A stretch of DNA of 64,000 bases. Origin: Actinocorallia populi (GTDB taxonomy: Bacteria > Actinomycetota > Actinomycetes > Streptosporangiales > Streptosporangiaceae). Below the pieces are notes generated by a model. It saw nothing but the letters and a program-made list of their open reading frames with translations. It was not told the origin of the DNA and did no database searches. Shown here piece by piece: positions 36,369-44,254 of the stretch; the stretch's first letter is position 1; each line of letters starts with the position of its first letter. Position numbers and translations under genes: made by a program. The stretch spans positions 682,001 through 746,000 of the forward strand of contig NZ_PVZV01000002.1 of the NCBI RefSeq assembly GCF_002995495.1. Reading direction: 5' to 3'.

Positions 36369-37360
36369 CTGAACAGCGTCCGACCCTCGAGGCGGTGGCC
36401 GCGCGCGCAGGAGTGGGGCGCGGCACCGTCTCCCGGGTCATCAACGGCTCACCCAAGGTCAGCGAGCACTCCCGCGAGGCGGTGCTCAGGGCGATCGAGG
36501 AACTGGGGTACGTCCCCAACCCCGCGGCCAGGACGCTGGTGACCAGGCGGACCGACACCGTCGCGCTGGTCGTCTCCGAGTCGGAGGAACGGGTCTGGGG
36601 CGAGCCGTTCTTCGCCGGGATCATCCGCGGCATCAGCGCGGGCCTGTCGGAGACCGGCCTGCAGCTGCTGCTGGCGATGGCCCAGACCCCGGCCGAGCAC
36701 GAGCGGCTGGAGCACTACCTGACCGGCCACCACGTGGACGGGGCGCTGCTGCTGTCGCTGCACGGCGACGACCCGCTGCCCCGGCGGCTGGAGGAGCGCG
36801 GCCTGCCGACGGTGACGGCCGGCTCGCCGCTCGGCCGCACCCCGGTGGCCTGCGTGGACGCCGACAACAGGGGCGGCGCGCGGCAGGCCGTCCAGCACCT
36901 GGTCGACCGGGGGCGGCGGCGGATCGCGGCGATCGCCGGACCGCAGGACATGCAGGTGGGCGTGGACCGCCTGCGCGGCTACCGCGAGCTCAACCCGGGC
37001 CCCGACCTGGTCGCCCCCGGCGACTTCTCCGAGGAGAGCGGCGCGGCCGCCATGCGCGACCTGCTGGAGCGCGACCCGGAGCTCGACGCGGTGTACGCCG
37101 CCTCGGACCCGATGGCGATCGGCGCGATGCGCGTCCTGCGCGCGTCGGGCCGCACCGTCCCCGGCGACGTGGCGGTGGTCGGCTTCGACGACTCGCAGAT
37201 GGCCCGCCACACCGAACCGCCGCTCACCACGGTGCACCAGCCGGTGGAGGAGATGGGCAGGGCGATGGCCGAGCTGCTGGTCGCCCGCATCCAGGGCCGG
37301 GAACCGGAGTCCCCGGTGATCATCCTGGACACCCGGCTGGTGGTCCGCGAGTCCAGCTGA
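36365..37360 (+). CDS. cebR: LacI-family repressor of the cellobiose operon
   Basis: A 331-residue LacI/GalR regulator. The helix-turn-helix (TLEAVAARAGVGRGTVSRVI, residues 7-26) and hinge (NPAARTLVTRRTDTVALVV) precede a periplasmic-binding-like sugar domain ending VAVVGFDDSQMARHTEPPLT. It should bind the CebR box at 31793. Unlike in Streptomyces, where cebR precedes cebE, this gene is last in the operon and starts with a GTGA overlap to the beta-glucosidase gene. Repressor and transporter levels are therefore tied in a negative feedback loop. Confidence 0.88.
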   Translation: MTEQRPTLEAVAARAGVGRGTVSRVINGSPKVSEHSREAVLRAIEELGYVPNPAARTLVTRRTDTVALVVSESEERVWGEPFFAGIIRGISAGLSETGLQLLLAMAQTPAEHERLEHYLTGHHVDGALLLSLHGDDPLPRRLEERGLPTVTAGSPLGRTPVACVDADNRGGARQAVQHLVDRGRRRIAAIAGPQDMQVGVDRLRGYRELNPGPDLVAPGDFSEESGAAAMRDLLERDPELDAVYAASDPMAIGAMRVLRASGRTVPGDVAVVGFDDSQMARHTEPPLTTVHQPVEEMGRAMAELLVARIQGREPESPVIILDTRLVVRESS

Positions 37361-37437
37361 CCGCGACGGCCGCAGGGGCGCGTTCGGACGGGTGGCCGGT
37401 GGTCCGCGAGCCCGGCTGACCGGGGCAGACTGCAGAG

Positions 37438-38121
37438 GTGTACACCGAACGTGCGGCGCCGGAGGCCCGCGGAACGCTCTGGCGCAACCGGCTGCCGTCG
37501 GGCCCCTACCGGGTGCTGCCCGACGGCTGCCTCGACCTGATCTGGACGGGCGGCGAGGTGATCGTCGCCGGACCGGACACCGGCCCCCGGCAGGGAAGCG
37601 GGGCGGGGCAGATCTACATCGGGCTGCGGCTGGCCTCCGGTACGGGCCCGAGCGTCCTGGGCGTTCCGGCGCGGGAGTTCACCGACCGGCAGGTCCCCCT
37701 GTCGGACGTGTGGGGCGGGGCGCGGGCCCGCGAGCTGGCCGAGCGGCTCGCCGGAGCGAACGCCCCCGGCCGCGTGCTGGCGGACGCGGCCGCCGCGCGG
37801 CTGGCCGAAGCGGGACCGGCGGATCCGGTGGTCGGCGCGGCGCTGGCCGGGCTCGACGCGGGGGAGCCGGTGAGTCTGACCGCCGTGCGGGCGGGACTGA
37901 GCGAGCGGCAGCTGCACCGGCGCTGCCTGGACGCCTTCGGCTACGGGCTGAAGACCCTGGCCCGCATCCGGCGCATGACCCGGGCGGTCTCCCTGATCGA
38001 GGCGGGGACGCCGCAGGCCGAGGCGGCCTTCCGGGCGGGGTACGCCGACCAGGCCCATCTCGCCCGCGAGGTGAAGGCGCTGACCGGCGTCCCGCCCTCG
38101 GCGTTCAGGCCGACGGGCTGA
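37438..38121 (+). CDS. AraC-family transcriptional regulator
   Basis: A 227-residue AraC-type activator. The N-terminal half is a short cupin-like domain with RVLPDGCLDLIWTGGEV, characteristic of the DUF6597/AraC group. The C-terminal half carries two helix-turn-helices: SLTAVRAGLSERQLHRR and AEAAFRAGYADQAHLAREVK, ending TGVPPSAFR. The GTG start has CAGACT 6 bases upstream and no ribosome binding site, so it may be leaderless. Its 3' end overlaps the convergent VOC gene by 17 bases. Target unknown. Confidence 0.83.
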   Translation: MYTERAAPEARGTLWRNRLPSGPYRVLPDGCLDLIWTGGEVIVAGPDTGPRQGSGAGQIYIGLRLASGTGPSVLGVPAREFTDRQVPLSDVWGGARARELAERLAGANAPGRVLADAAAARLAEAGPADPVVGAALAGLDAGEPVSLTAVRAGLSERQLHRRCLDAFGYGLKTLARIRRMTRAVSLIEAGTPQAEAAFRAGYADQAHLAREVKALTGVPPSAFRPTG

Positions 38122-38494
38122 ACAGGTCGACGGCGTTGCCGTCGGGGTCGTGGAGCACGGCGTAGCGCTGCCCCCAGGGGGCGTCCCACGGCTCCAGGCC
38201 CCCGTGTCCGGCGGCGGCCATACGCGCGTACACCGCGTCCACCTCGGCCGGGCCGTCGCACAGGAACGCGAGAGAGACACGGGCCGACCCGCTCGGGGCG
38301 GTCCAGTCCGGGTGGAAGCTCCTGATCACGTCCACCCGGTCCCAGGCGAGGCGGAGCCCGCCGGGCAGGGCCGTCTCCACGTGCGGGGCGGCGTCGGCCT
38401 CCGCCGGTATGTCCAGGCCCAGGGCACGGTAGAAGGCCAGCGAGGCGGCCATGTCGGCGACCACGAGGCCGATGAGATCGAGTTGCGGCTTCAT
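38105..38494 (-). CDS. VOC-superfamily (glyoxalase-like) protein
   Basis: A 129-residue protein with two beta-alpha-beta-beta-beta modules: LDLIGLVVADMAASLAFYRALG at the start and QRYAVLHDPDGNAVDLFSP at the end, the hallmark of the glyoxalase/bleomycin-resistance fold. No specific reaction can be assigned; members bind antibiotics or act as metal-dependent isomerases. TAACGT lies 6 bases before the ATG, so the transcript is probably leaderless. It is convergent with the AraC gene. Confidence 0.83.
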   Translation of the reverse strand: MKPQLDLIGLVVADMAASLAFYRALGLDIPAEADAAPHVETALPGGLRLAWDRVDVIRSFHPDWTAPSGSARVSLAFLCDGPAEVDAVYARMAAAGHGGLEPWDAPWGQRYAVLHDPDGNAVDLFSPSA

Positions 38495-38670
38495 GCCGCA
38501 ACGTTAGACCGCCGCAGCCCCGGGGGTCTTGAACGAAACAGACACCGGGAGCCGCGGTTCCGGGCGGGTCACTCCGTCTCGCGACTCAGCGGGGCCTTGC
38601 GGCGCGTCAGAGATGATCCGCACCGGCCGGTGAGCGTTCAGGGCGCTGGGCTCAAAGGCCCATCCGGTCC

Positions 38671-39717
38671 TCACCCGCGCGGCGGGAGCGTGTCACGGGC
38701 GGCCTCGGCCGCCTCGTCGAGCCGGTGCCGCAGGCTCGCCAGCAGCTCGTCGCTCTGCGCGGCGAGGCGCTCGATGGCCGGGATCGCCAGCTCGTCCCGC
38801 ACGGTGTCGGCGAGCAGCTCGTCGTACTCCCGGTCGCGGCCGGCCAGCTCCTCCAGGACGCGGCAGGCGCGGTGGGCGGCGTCGGCCTCCAGCGTGCTGC
38901 GGGCGTAGCGCTCCAGCGCCTCGACCCTGCGGGTGACGGCTTCGACCGATATCCGCAGCTTCTCGCGCTGCGTCTCCTGCAGTTCGAGAAGCTCGGACGC
39001 GGCGGCCAGGCGCAGCGCTTCGGCGTCGCGGCGCAACCGGGAGTGGCGGGCCAGCACCTGGGCGATCTCCCACTCCTGGCGGGGCAGCTCCACCTCCGCG
39101 TCGATGCCCTCCAGCACGCCGTCGCGCACCACCTGGGCGCCGCGCACCTGCTCGACGGCGCGCTGGACGCGCACCAGCAGCGCCGCGGCCTCGGCGTCGA
39201 AGTCCTCGGGCACCAGGTAGCGGTCGGCGCGGTCGTCCAGCGCGCGGGCGCGGCGCACGTCGTCCAGCAGCCGCCGCGAACCGAAGGCCGCCACCGCCAG
39301 AGGCAGGGCCAGCCAGGGCCAGAAGCCGCCCAGCGGCAGGATCGCCGCGGTGCCCGCGCAGACCGCCGCGGCCGGTGCGATCCGCAGCAGCGGGCCGCGC
39401 CGGGCCACCACCGAGTCCAGCTCGGTGCGCAGCGTCGGGTCCGCCACCGGGCGCGGCGTGCCGGGCGCCTCGCCCGTGGCCGCCACCAGCGTCCAGGAGG
39501 ACGGCACGTGCGTCTCGAACGCGAAGTCACCGGGGGCGATGTCCACCTCCGCCGGGCCCGGGTCCAGCGGCCAGGCGCCCACCGGACGGGCGCCCGCCTC
39601 GCCCTGGAACAGCACCCACCAGCCGCCCCGCCCGTCGTCGCAGCGGTACCTGCCGGGAGGCATGTCGATGCCGACGAAGTACGTCCCCGTGCCGGGGATC
39701 GTTCGCGTGAGAGTCAC
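38671..39717 (-). CDS. Membrane protein with beta domain and long coiled coil, unrecognised
   Basis: A 348-residue protein of unknown family. Residues 1-95 look like a small beta domain (GTYFVGIDMPPGRYRCDDGR, then GGWWVLFQGE). Two close hydrophobic segments at about 108-126 and 130-146 form a hairpin anchor. The remaining 200 residues are charged and strongly helical (REKLRISVEAVTRRVEALER), probably a coiled coil in the cytoplasm. The beta part resembles domains found beside putative host-interaction or envelope proteins, but nothing specific can be claimed. Neighbours give no context. Confidence 0.65.
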   Translation of the reverse strand: MTLTRTIPGTGTYFVGIDMPPGRYRCDDGRGGWWVLFQGEAGARPVGAWPLDPGPAEVDIAPGDFAFETHVPSSWTLVAATGEAPGTPRPVADPTLRTELDSVVARRGPLLRIAPAAAVCAGTAAILPLGGFWPWLALPLAVAAFGSRRLLDDVRRARALDDRADRYLVPEDFDAEAAALLVRVQRAVEQVRGAQVVRDGVLEGIDAEVELPRQEWEIAQVLARHSRLRRDAEALRLAAASELLELQETQREKLRISVEAVTRRVEALERYARSTLEADAAHRACRVLEELAGRDREYDELLADTVRDELAIPAIERLAAQSDELLASLRHRLDEAAEAARDTLPPRG

Positions 39718-39794
39718 AGCCCGCTCCGCTCCGGTCGCGCCACCGGTTCCGACCGTTGGCCTACCCGGTGGGCACGGGGAATATCACGGACGAT

Positions 39795-40325
39795 TCAGAG
39801 CTTCTCGCCGGAGAGCAGGAACATGCCGTACGCGGCGATCGTGACGGAGTCGAAGACCCTTCCCGCACGGACCAGCTTCTCGAACTCCCCGCGCGAGAAC
39901 CAGCGCTGCTCCATCCCCTGCTCGGTGTGCTCGCGGGCCAGCGGACCCCGGGACAGGCCGGTGGCCAGGAAGACGTCGCACTCCTGGCTGGTCAGTCCCG
40001 GGGCGATGGCCACCCGCCCCAGCGGCACGAGCGAGGCGGCGCGCAGCCCCGTCTCCTCGGCCAGCTCCGCGCGGGCCAGCTCCTCGCCGGGCGGGCCGTC
40101 GCCGGGCCAGGTGCCCTGCACGAACTCCCACGACCGGCGGCGCAGCGGGTACCGGTACTGCTCGATGAGGTGGAAGCCGCCGTCCTCGTACGGGATGACG
40201 CAGGCGGCCGTGGGCTTGTCCACCACCGAGTACAGCCCCGGTGAGCCGTCCGGGTGCGTGATCTCGTCCTCCCGCAGGCTCATCCACTGGTTGCGGTAGA
40301 CCTCCCGCGACGAAACCGGCTGCAC
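39795..40325 (-). CDS. Nudix hydrolase, ADP-ribose pyrophosphatase-like
   Basis: A 176-residue Nudix enzyme. The Nudix box is GPPGEELARAELAEETGL, preceded by EQYRYPLRRRSWEFVQGT, as in ADP-ribose/nucleoside-diphosphate-sugar pyrophosphatases. I chose the GTG at 40325 because GGGGAGG lies 5 bases upstream. An ATG at 40358 is open but would leave only 2 bases to the divergent Pth2-like gene and lacks a ribosome binding site. Confidence 0.83.
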   Translation of the reverse strand: MQPVSSREVYRNQWMSLREDEITHPDGSPGLYSVVDKPTAACVIPYEDGGFHLIEQYRYPLRRRSWEFVQGTWPGDGPPGEELARAELAEETGLRAASLVPLGRVAIAPGLTSQECDVFLATGLSRGPLAREHTEQGMEQRWFSRGEFEKLVRAGRVFDSVTIAAYGMFLLSGEKL

Positions 40326-40360
40326 CGCGTCCTCCCCGTTCTGGCCTAGCCTTTTCATCC

Positions 40361-41041
40361 ATGATCGAGCATCCGCCCATCGTGCACGACGACCCTGTGG
40401 ACGAGGCGCCCTGGGCGCTGCAGCTGGCCGTCCGGGTCGAGAAGTCCGAGCCGCCCGCGCACGAGGCGGCCTGCGCGGCCGCGGCCTGCGCCGTCGTGCG
40501 GCTGCTGGCCGATCCGCGCTTCGCCGAGGAGGTGCGGCGCTGGGAGGACGGGCGGATCCGCAAGGTCGTGCGGCGGGCCAGGGGAGCGCGCTGGAAGGAC
40601 GCCCAGGGGCTGCCCGGCGTCACCGTCTCCTGGCGGGGGGCCGAGGCCCGCGCGTTCGCGCCGGGACCGGTGACCGAGGTGCCCGCGGCCGTCGCCAGGC
40701 TCCAGGTGGCGGGCACCGATCTGGAGCACGGCGAGATGGCCGCGCCCGAGGGGACGTACGCGGCGGTCGTGCTCAACCCCGAGGCGGGGATGAGCACCGG
40801 CAAGGCCGCCGCCCAGTCCGGGCACGCCGCGCACCTGCTCTACCGTTCGCTCGGAGCGGCCGAACGCGAGGCCTGGCTGGAGAACGGCGCGCCGGTGCAC
40901 CTGGCGGACGTGCCGTGGCGCGAGGCCGTCGCGCGCGCGGCGGTGCGCATCCGCGACGCGGGGTACACCGAGGTCGCGCCCGGCACGATGACCGCGGTGG
41001 CCTGGCTGGTCACCGGCCGCCCGGACGCTGCCAGCGGTTGA
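40361..41041 (+). CDS. Pth2-like peptidyl-tRNA hydrolase family protein
   Basis: A 226-residue protein whose C-terminal 100 residues match the Pth2 fold: YAAVVLNPEAGMSTGKAAAQ, then SGHAAHLLYRSLG. Pth2 enzymes recycle peptidyl-tRNA; the N-terminal 120 residues are an extra domain of unknown role. TAGCCT (40347-40352) lies 8 bases before the ATG and no ribosome binding site is present, so it is probably leaderless. It diverges from the Nudix gene within 35 bases and overlaps the convergent gene at 41010. Confidence 0.7.
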   Translation: MIEHPPIVHDDPVDEAPWALQLAVRVEKSEPPAHEAACAAAACAVVRLLADPRFAEEVRRWEDGRIRKVVRRARGARWKDAQGLPGVTVSWRGAEARAFAPGPVTEVPAAVARLQVAGTDLEHGEMAAPEGTYAAVVLNPEAGMSTGKAAAQSGHAAHLLYRSLGAAEREAWLENGAPVHLADVPWREAVARAAVRIRDAGYTEVAPGTMTAVAWLVTGRPDAASG

Positions 41042-41996
41042 GCGTGTTGAGCGCGATCTCCTGGGTGCGCGACAGGCCCGCGGGCGGCGGGCCGCCCTGC
41101 TGCGGCGCTCCCGCGGGGGCGGGGGCGCCGGGCGCCGCCGGGGGAGCCTGCTGCCCCGGCGCTCCGGGGGCCTGCGCCCGGGTGGCGCGCACCTTGGTGC
41201 TGAGCGCGTAGGACAGGAACAGCAGGAAGCCGAAGACCAGCGTGTAGACGGCGTGCTCGGCCAGCGTGAGGAACTCGCCCTTGACGATGTCGAGAACGCA
41301 CAGCACGGCGAAACCGGCCACCCAGGCCAGCAGGGCGGGCAGGAACCACAGGTCCCGCCTGCGCACGAGCCCCGCCGCGGTGACGGCCAGCAGCAGCGCC
41401 TCCGCGCACTTGACGGCGATGAGGACCGGCGTGGCGAGCCCGTCGCCGAAGTAGACGGCGGCCTCCAGCTTGCGGTTGCCGAAGCCCAGCAGGCCGGTGG
41501 CGAGGTTGGTCAGCCCGTACAGCACCAGGAAGACGCCGATGGCGTAGTGCTGCCGGTGCCAGGCGCCGCCCGCCGGCGCGGAGGGCGCGGGCGGCGGAGC
41601 GTACCCCTGGGGCGGGAAACCCTGCTGCGGGTGGGCCTGCGGCTGCGGGTGGCCCTGCGGGGCCTGGAACGGCTGCTGAGGGGGCTGGGGCGGCTGCTGC
41701 GGCGCGGCGGGGACCGGGGCGACGGGGACGTCGCGCTGCTCGCTCCCTGCGGGCGGGTCCTCGCGCTGCGGCATCGGCACGGGCCGTGTGCGGTCCAGCA
41801 TCGTCTCCTCGCCCCCGGAGGGCGCGGGGTCGCGCACGGTCTGCGCGAAGTCGATGGCGGGCGGACGCTGCTCGGGATAGGCGGCGCCCAGGGGCGGCGT
41901 CACGTCGGACCCGTCCTGCCCGCCCTCCGCTCCCTCGGGCGAAGGCTGACCCGGCAGGGCGAAGTCCCGCCGGGTGGTGTACGGGTCCTGCGACAT
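41010..41996 (-). CDS. Proline-rich membrane protein, unrecognised
   Basis: A 328-residue protein. The first 145 residues are Pro/Gln-rich and disordered (runs such as PQQPPQPPQQPFQ). They are followed by four predicted membrane helices between about 150 and 265 and another Pro/Ala/Gln-rich tail. The cytoplasmic part contains EETMLDRT and AQTVRDP, threonines in acidic context that could be targets of a Ser/Thr kinase and FHA proteins (inference). It resembles no enzyme family I know. Its 3' end overlaps the Pth2-like gene by 32 bases. Confidence 0.7.
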   Translation of the reverse strand: MSQDPYTTRRDFALPGQPSPEGAEGGQDGSDVTPPLGAAYPEQRPPAIDFAQTVRDPAPSGGEETMLDRTRPVPMPQREDPPAGSEQRDVPVAPVPAAPQQPPQPPQQPFQAPQGHPQPQAHPQQGFPPQGYAPPPAPSAPAGGAWHRQHYAIGVFLVLYGLTNLATGLLGFGNRKLEAAVYFGDGLATPVLIAVKCAEALLLAVTAAGLVRRRDLWFLPALLAWVAGFAVLCVLDIVKGEFLTLAEHAVYTLVFGFLLFLSYALSTKVRATRAQAPGAPGQQAPPAAPGAPAPAGAPQQGGPPPAGLSRTQEIALNTLNRWQRPGGR

Positions 41997-42059
41997 CGTC
42001 CATACCTCTCATCGTCGGCTAGCGGAAAATCTATCCCGATTGCCAAGGGACGGCATTGC

Positions 42060-42094
42060 GATCTAGTCCATAAGGGCAGTCGTCGAACTAGATC
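42060..42094. promoter_or_regulatory. Inverted repeat upstream of a small gene
   Basis: GATCTAGT (42060-42067) and ACTAGATC (42087-42094) pair across 19 bases. It lies between the divergent genes at 41996 and 42181, in a locally AT-richer stretch. A regulator is not assigned. Confidence 0.4.
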
Positions 42095-42180
42095 CGGTGC
42101 TGCCCCTTGCGGGGGCCGGGACGGGCGGGAAGTGTGAATCCCGTCGGGCCACGCGAACCCTGCGAAAGTGAGCAACGGGA

Positions 42181-42492
42181 ATGCCTGACGACACGGGGAC
42201 GACCGCGCCCCTGCAGTCCATGCAGACGCGGATCGATTATCTGGAACGGCTCGGCGACGAACTCGTCGGGCGCGGTCTGAGGGTGAGGCTGACCATGCCG
42301 CTCGGCACGGCGCCCTGCCTGCACGTGATGAATCCGGAAGCGTCGGCTCTGACGGAGAACATCCTCGCGGAGCGCGGTGTGGACGGCTGGTGGTTCTGGT
42401 GGTCGTGGGCCGAGCGCATCTCGGCGGCCGACGACGTCTCCACCGCCGCGGACAGGGTCGCGCAAGTACTCGCGGCGAGTCCCGTCACGTGA
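42181..42492 (+). CDS. Small hypothetical protein
   Basis: A 103-residue cytoplasmic protein. The N-terminal part is helical (MQTRIDYLERLGDELVGRGL); the middle has VRLTMPLGTAPCLHVMNPEA and then a tryptophan-rich GWWFWWSWAERI. The last helix is ADRVAQVLAA. No family is recognised. The pattern of a short strand-rich unit with a Trp cluster is common among actinomycete orphan proteins. Followed by a hairpin terminator. Confidence 0.6.
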   Translation: MPDDTGTTAPLQSMQTRIDYLERLGDELVGRGLRVRLTMPLGTAPCLHVMNPEASALTENILAERGVDGWWFWWSWAERISAADDVSTAADRVAQVLAASPVT

Positions 42493-42500
42493 AGTGAGAG

Positions 42501-42545
42501 GCGGTGTTCCACGAGCGCGGAACGCGCGGAGTGGTGGAACACCGC
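42501..42545 (+). terminator. Terminator of the small gene
   Basis: GCGGTGTTCCAC (42501-42512) and GTGGAACACCGC (42534-42545) pair perfectly over 12 bases with a 21-base loop, followed by GTTTC. It lies 8 bases past the stop. Confidence 0.65.
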
Positions 42546-42583
42546 GTTTCAACGGCCCTTCTCGGCCCCTCCCCGCCGACCCC

Positions 42584-42611
42584 TTGCAACCAAGCGATCG
42601 CTTGTTAGATT
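42584..42611 (+). promoter_or_regulatory. Promoter with operator in its spacer
   Basis: TTGCAA (42584-42589) and TAGATT (42606-42611) are 16 bases apart. The spacer is filled by the perfect 14-base palindrome CAAGCGATCGCTTG (42591-42604), an ideal TetR-type repressor site. It is related to the CAAGCGCTTG sites at 30.7 and 31.7 kb. It drives the secreted propeller gene. Confidence 0.75.
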
Positions 42612-42679
42612 GGCAGCACCGTGCGCGCCCCGTGGGGCGGACGGTGCAGCCGATCGTGTTCGGGGGGAGGGAGGACGGG

Positions 42680-44245
42680 ATGATGAGACCGACCCGGAGG
42701 AAGATCTGGACGGGGGGCGTCGCCGCCGTGCTGGCGCTGTGCTCGCCGACCGCCGCGGCGCAGGCCGCGGGACCGGTGCCCGGCGGGCCGGGCGGGGACA
42801 AGGTGCCCGCCTACGTGGGCGCTCCGGCGGTGCCCCGCCCCATCGCGGGCGACCCGGTCCCGGCCAACCCCCACATGGCCGCGCCCGGCCACGCGGCCAT
42901 GCACGCGGACAGCTACGCCTCCGACACCTACCCCTTCCTCGGCCCCCTGGGCCGGGACCCGCAGGTGCTCTCCGACGCCAAGGCCTACGGCCTGCCGGGC
43001 CTGTGCTCCACGGTCAACCACGCGAGGAGCACCGGGCTGCTCGTGGCCCAGTGCACCAGGGCGAGCACGTTCACGCTGCGCCTGATCGACCCCGTGACCC
43101 TCGAGGACCTGGCCGTCCACGAACTGCCGCCCCGGCCCTCCACCGTCACGGCGGTGACCGGACTGGACTTCGACAAGATCATGTCGGACACCTCCGGAGG
43201 CGCGTACTTCTACCTCGACTCCCAGGACCGCGCGGTCCTCGCCGACTCCGCCTTCCACGTCCGCCGCTTCGCGCACGTGAAGAAGAACGGCAGGTGGAGC
43301 TTCCAGGTCACCGACGACTGGGACCTCGGCGCGCACGTCCCGCACTCCTGCCCGACCTGGCGCAAGCCCAAGCCGCAGGGGGAGTGCGACCCGATCACCT
43401 CGGTGCAGCCCGACTGGAAGGGCCTCATCTGGTGGGTCACCCGCCAGGGCCGCATCGGCACCCTCGACCCGGACACCGGACGGGTCGAGGTGATCAGGCT
43501 CGACGGCGAGGAGATCCAGAACTCCTTCGCGGCCAGCCGGGACGGCGTCTCCATCGTCAGCAACCACGCCCTCTACCAGCTCAAGGCCGACGCGCGGGGC
43601 CGGCCGGAGATCCTCTGGCGCAGGACCTACGACCGCGGGACCGGCCGCAAGTCCGGCCAGCTCGACCAGGGATCCGGCACCACCCCGACCTTCCTGGACG
43701 GCGAGTACGTGGCCATCACCGACAACGCCGAGCCCCGCATGAACGTGCAGGTCCACCGGGCGGACGACGGCGGGCTCGTCTGCAGGGTCCCGGTGTTCGA
43801 GGACGGCGCCTCGGCCACCGACAACTCGCTGATCGGCTTCGGGCGCAGCCTCGTGGTGGAGAACAACTCCGGCTACGCCAACTTCCTCAAGCTGCCCGCC
43901 GGCGGCTCCTCCGTGGGCGGGATGAGCCGGGTGGACGTCACGGAGGACGGCTGCCGGACGGTCTGGACGAGCAAGGAGCGCAGCCCCTCCACCGTCGCCA
44001 AGGCCAGCGTCGCGGCCGGCCTCGTCTACGCCTACACCAAGGAGCCGCGCGAGGACCGCGTCGACGCGTGGTACCTGACGGCGATCGACTTCCACACGGG
44101 GCGGACCGTCTACAAGGTCCTGACCGGTACCGGCAAGTACTTCGACAACAACTGGGCGCCGATCAACCTCGGCCCCGACGGGACCGCCTACATCGGCGTG
44201 GTCGGCGGGCTCGTGGCCGTCCGGGACGGGAGCCGGACTCCTTAG
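42680..44245 (+). CDS. Secreted beta-propeller-like protein
   Basis: A 521-residue exported protein. The signal peptide runs to about residue 30 (WTGGVAAVLALCSPTAAAQAA). The mature part has repeated blade-like units with ITSVQPDWKGLIWWVTRQGR, GTLDPDTGRVEVIRLDG and INLGPDGTAYIGVVGGLVAV, typical of PQQ/YVTN-like propellers, and several cysteines that suggest disulfides. No catalytic motif is seen. Of two adjacent ATG codons (42680 and 42683), either is served by GAGGAC. The promoter carries a strong palindrome, so expression is tightly regulated. Confidence 0.72.
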   Translation: MMRPTRRKIWTGGVAAVLALCSPTAAAQAAGPVPGGPGGDKVPAYVGAPAVPRPIAGDPVPANPHMAAPGHAAMHADSYASDTYPFLGPLGRDPQVLSDAKAYGLPGLCSTVNHARSTGLLVAQCTRASTFTLRLIDPVTLEDLAVHELPPRPSTVTAVTGLDFDKIMSDTSGGAYFYLDSQDRAVLADSAFHVRRFAHVKKNGRWSFQVTDDWDLGAHVPHSCPTWRKPKPQGECDPITSVQPDWKGLIWWVTRQGRIGTLDPDTGRVEVIRLDGEEIQNSFAASRDGVSIVSNHALYQLKADARGRPEILWRRTYDRGTGRKSGQLDQGSGTTPTFLDGEYVAITDNAEPRMNVQVHRADDGGLVCRVPVFEDGASATDNSLIGFGRSLVVENNSGYANFLKLPAGGSSVGGMSRVDVTEDGCRTVWTSKERSPSTVAKASVAAGLVYAYTKEPREDRVDAWYLTAIDFHTGRTVYKVLTGTGKYFDNNWAPINLGPDGTAYIGVVGGLVAVRDGSRTP

Positions 44246-44248
44246 AAT
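44243..44248 (+). promoter_or_regulatory. -10 hexamer overlapping a stop codon
   Basis: TAGAAT begins with the TAG stop of the propeller gene and ends 6 bases before the GTG of the methyltransferase gene. It serves a leaderless transcript. Confidence 0.6.
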
Positions 44249-44254
44249 TCTCCG

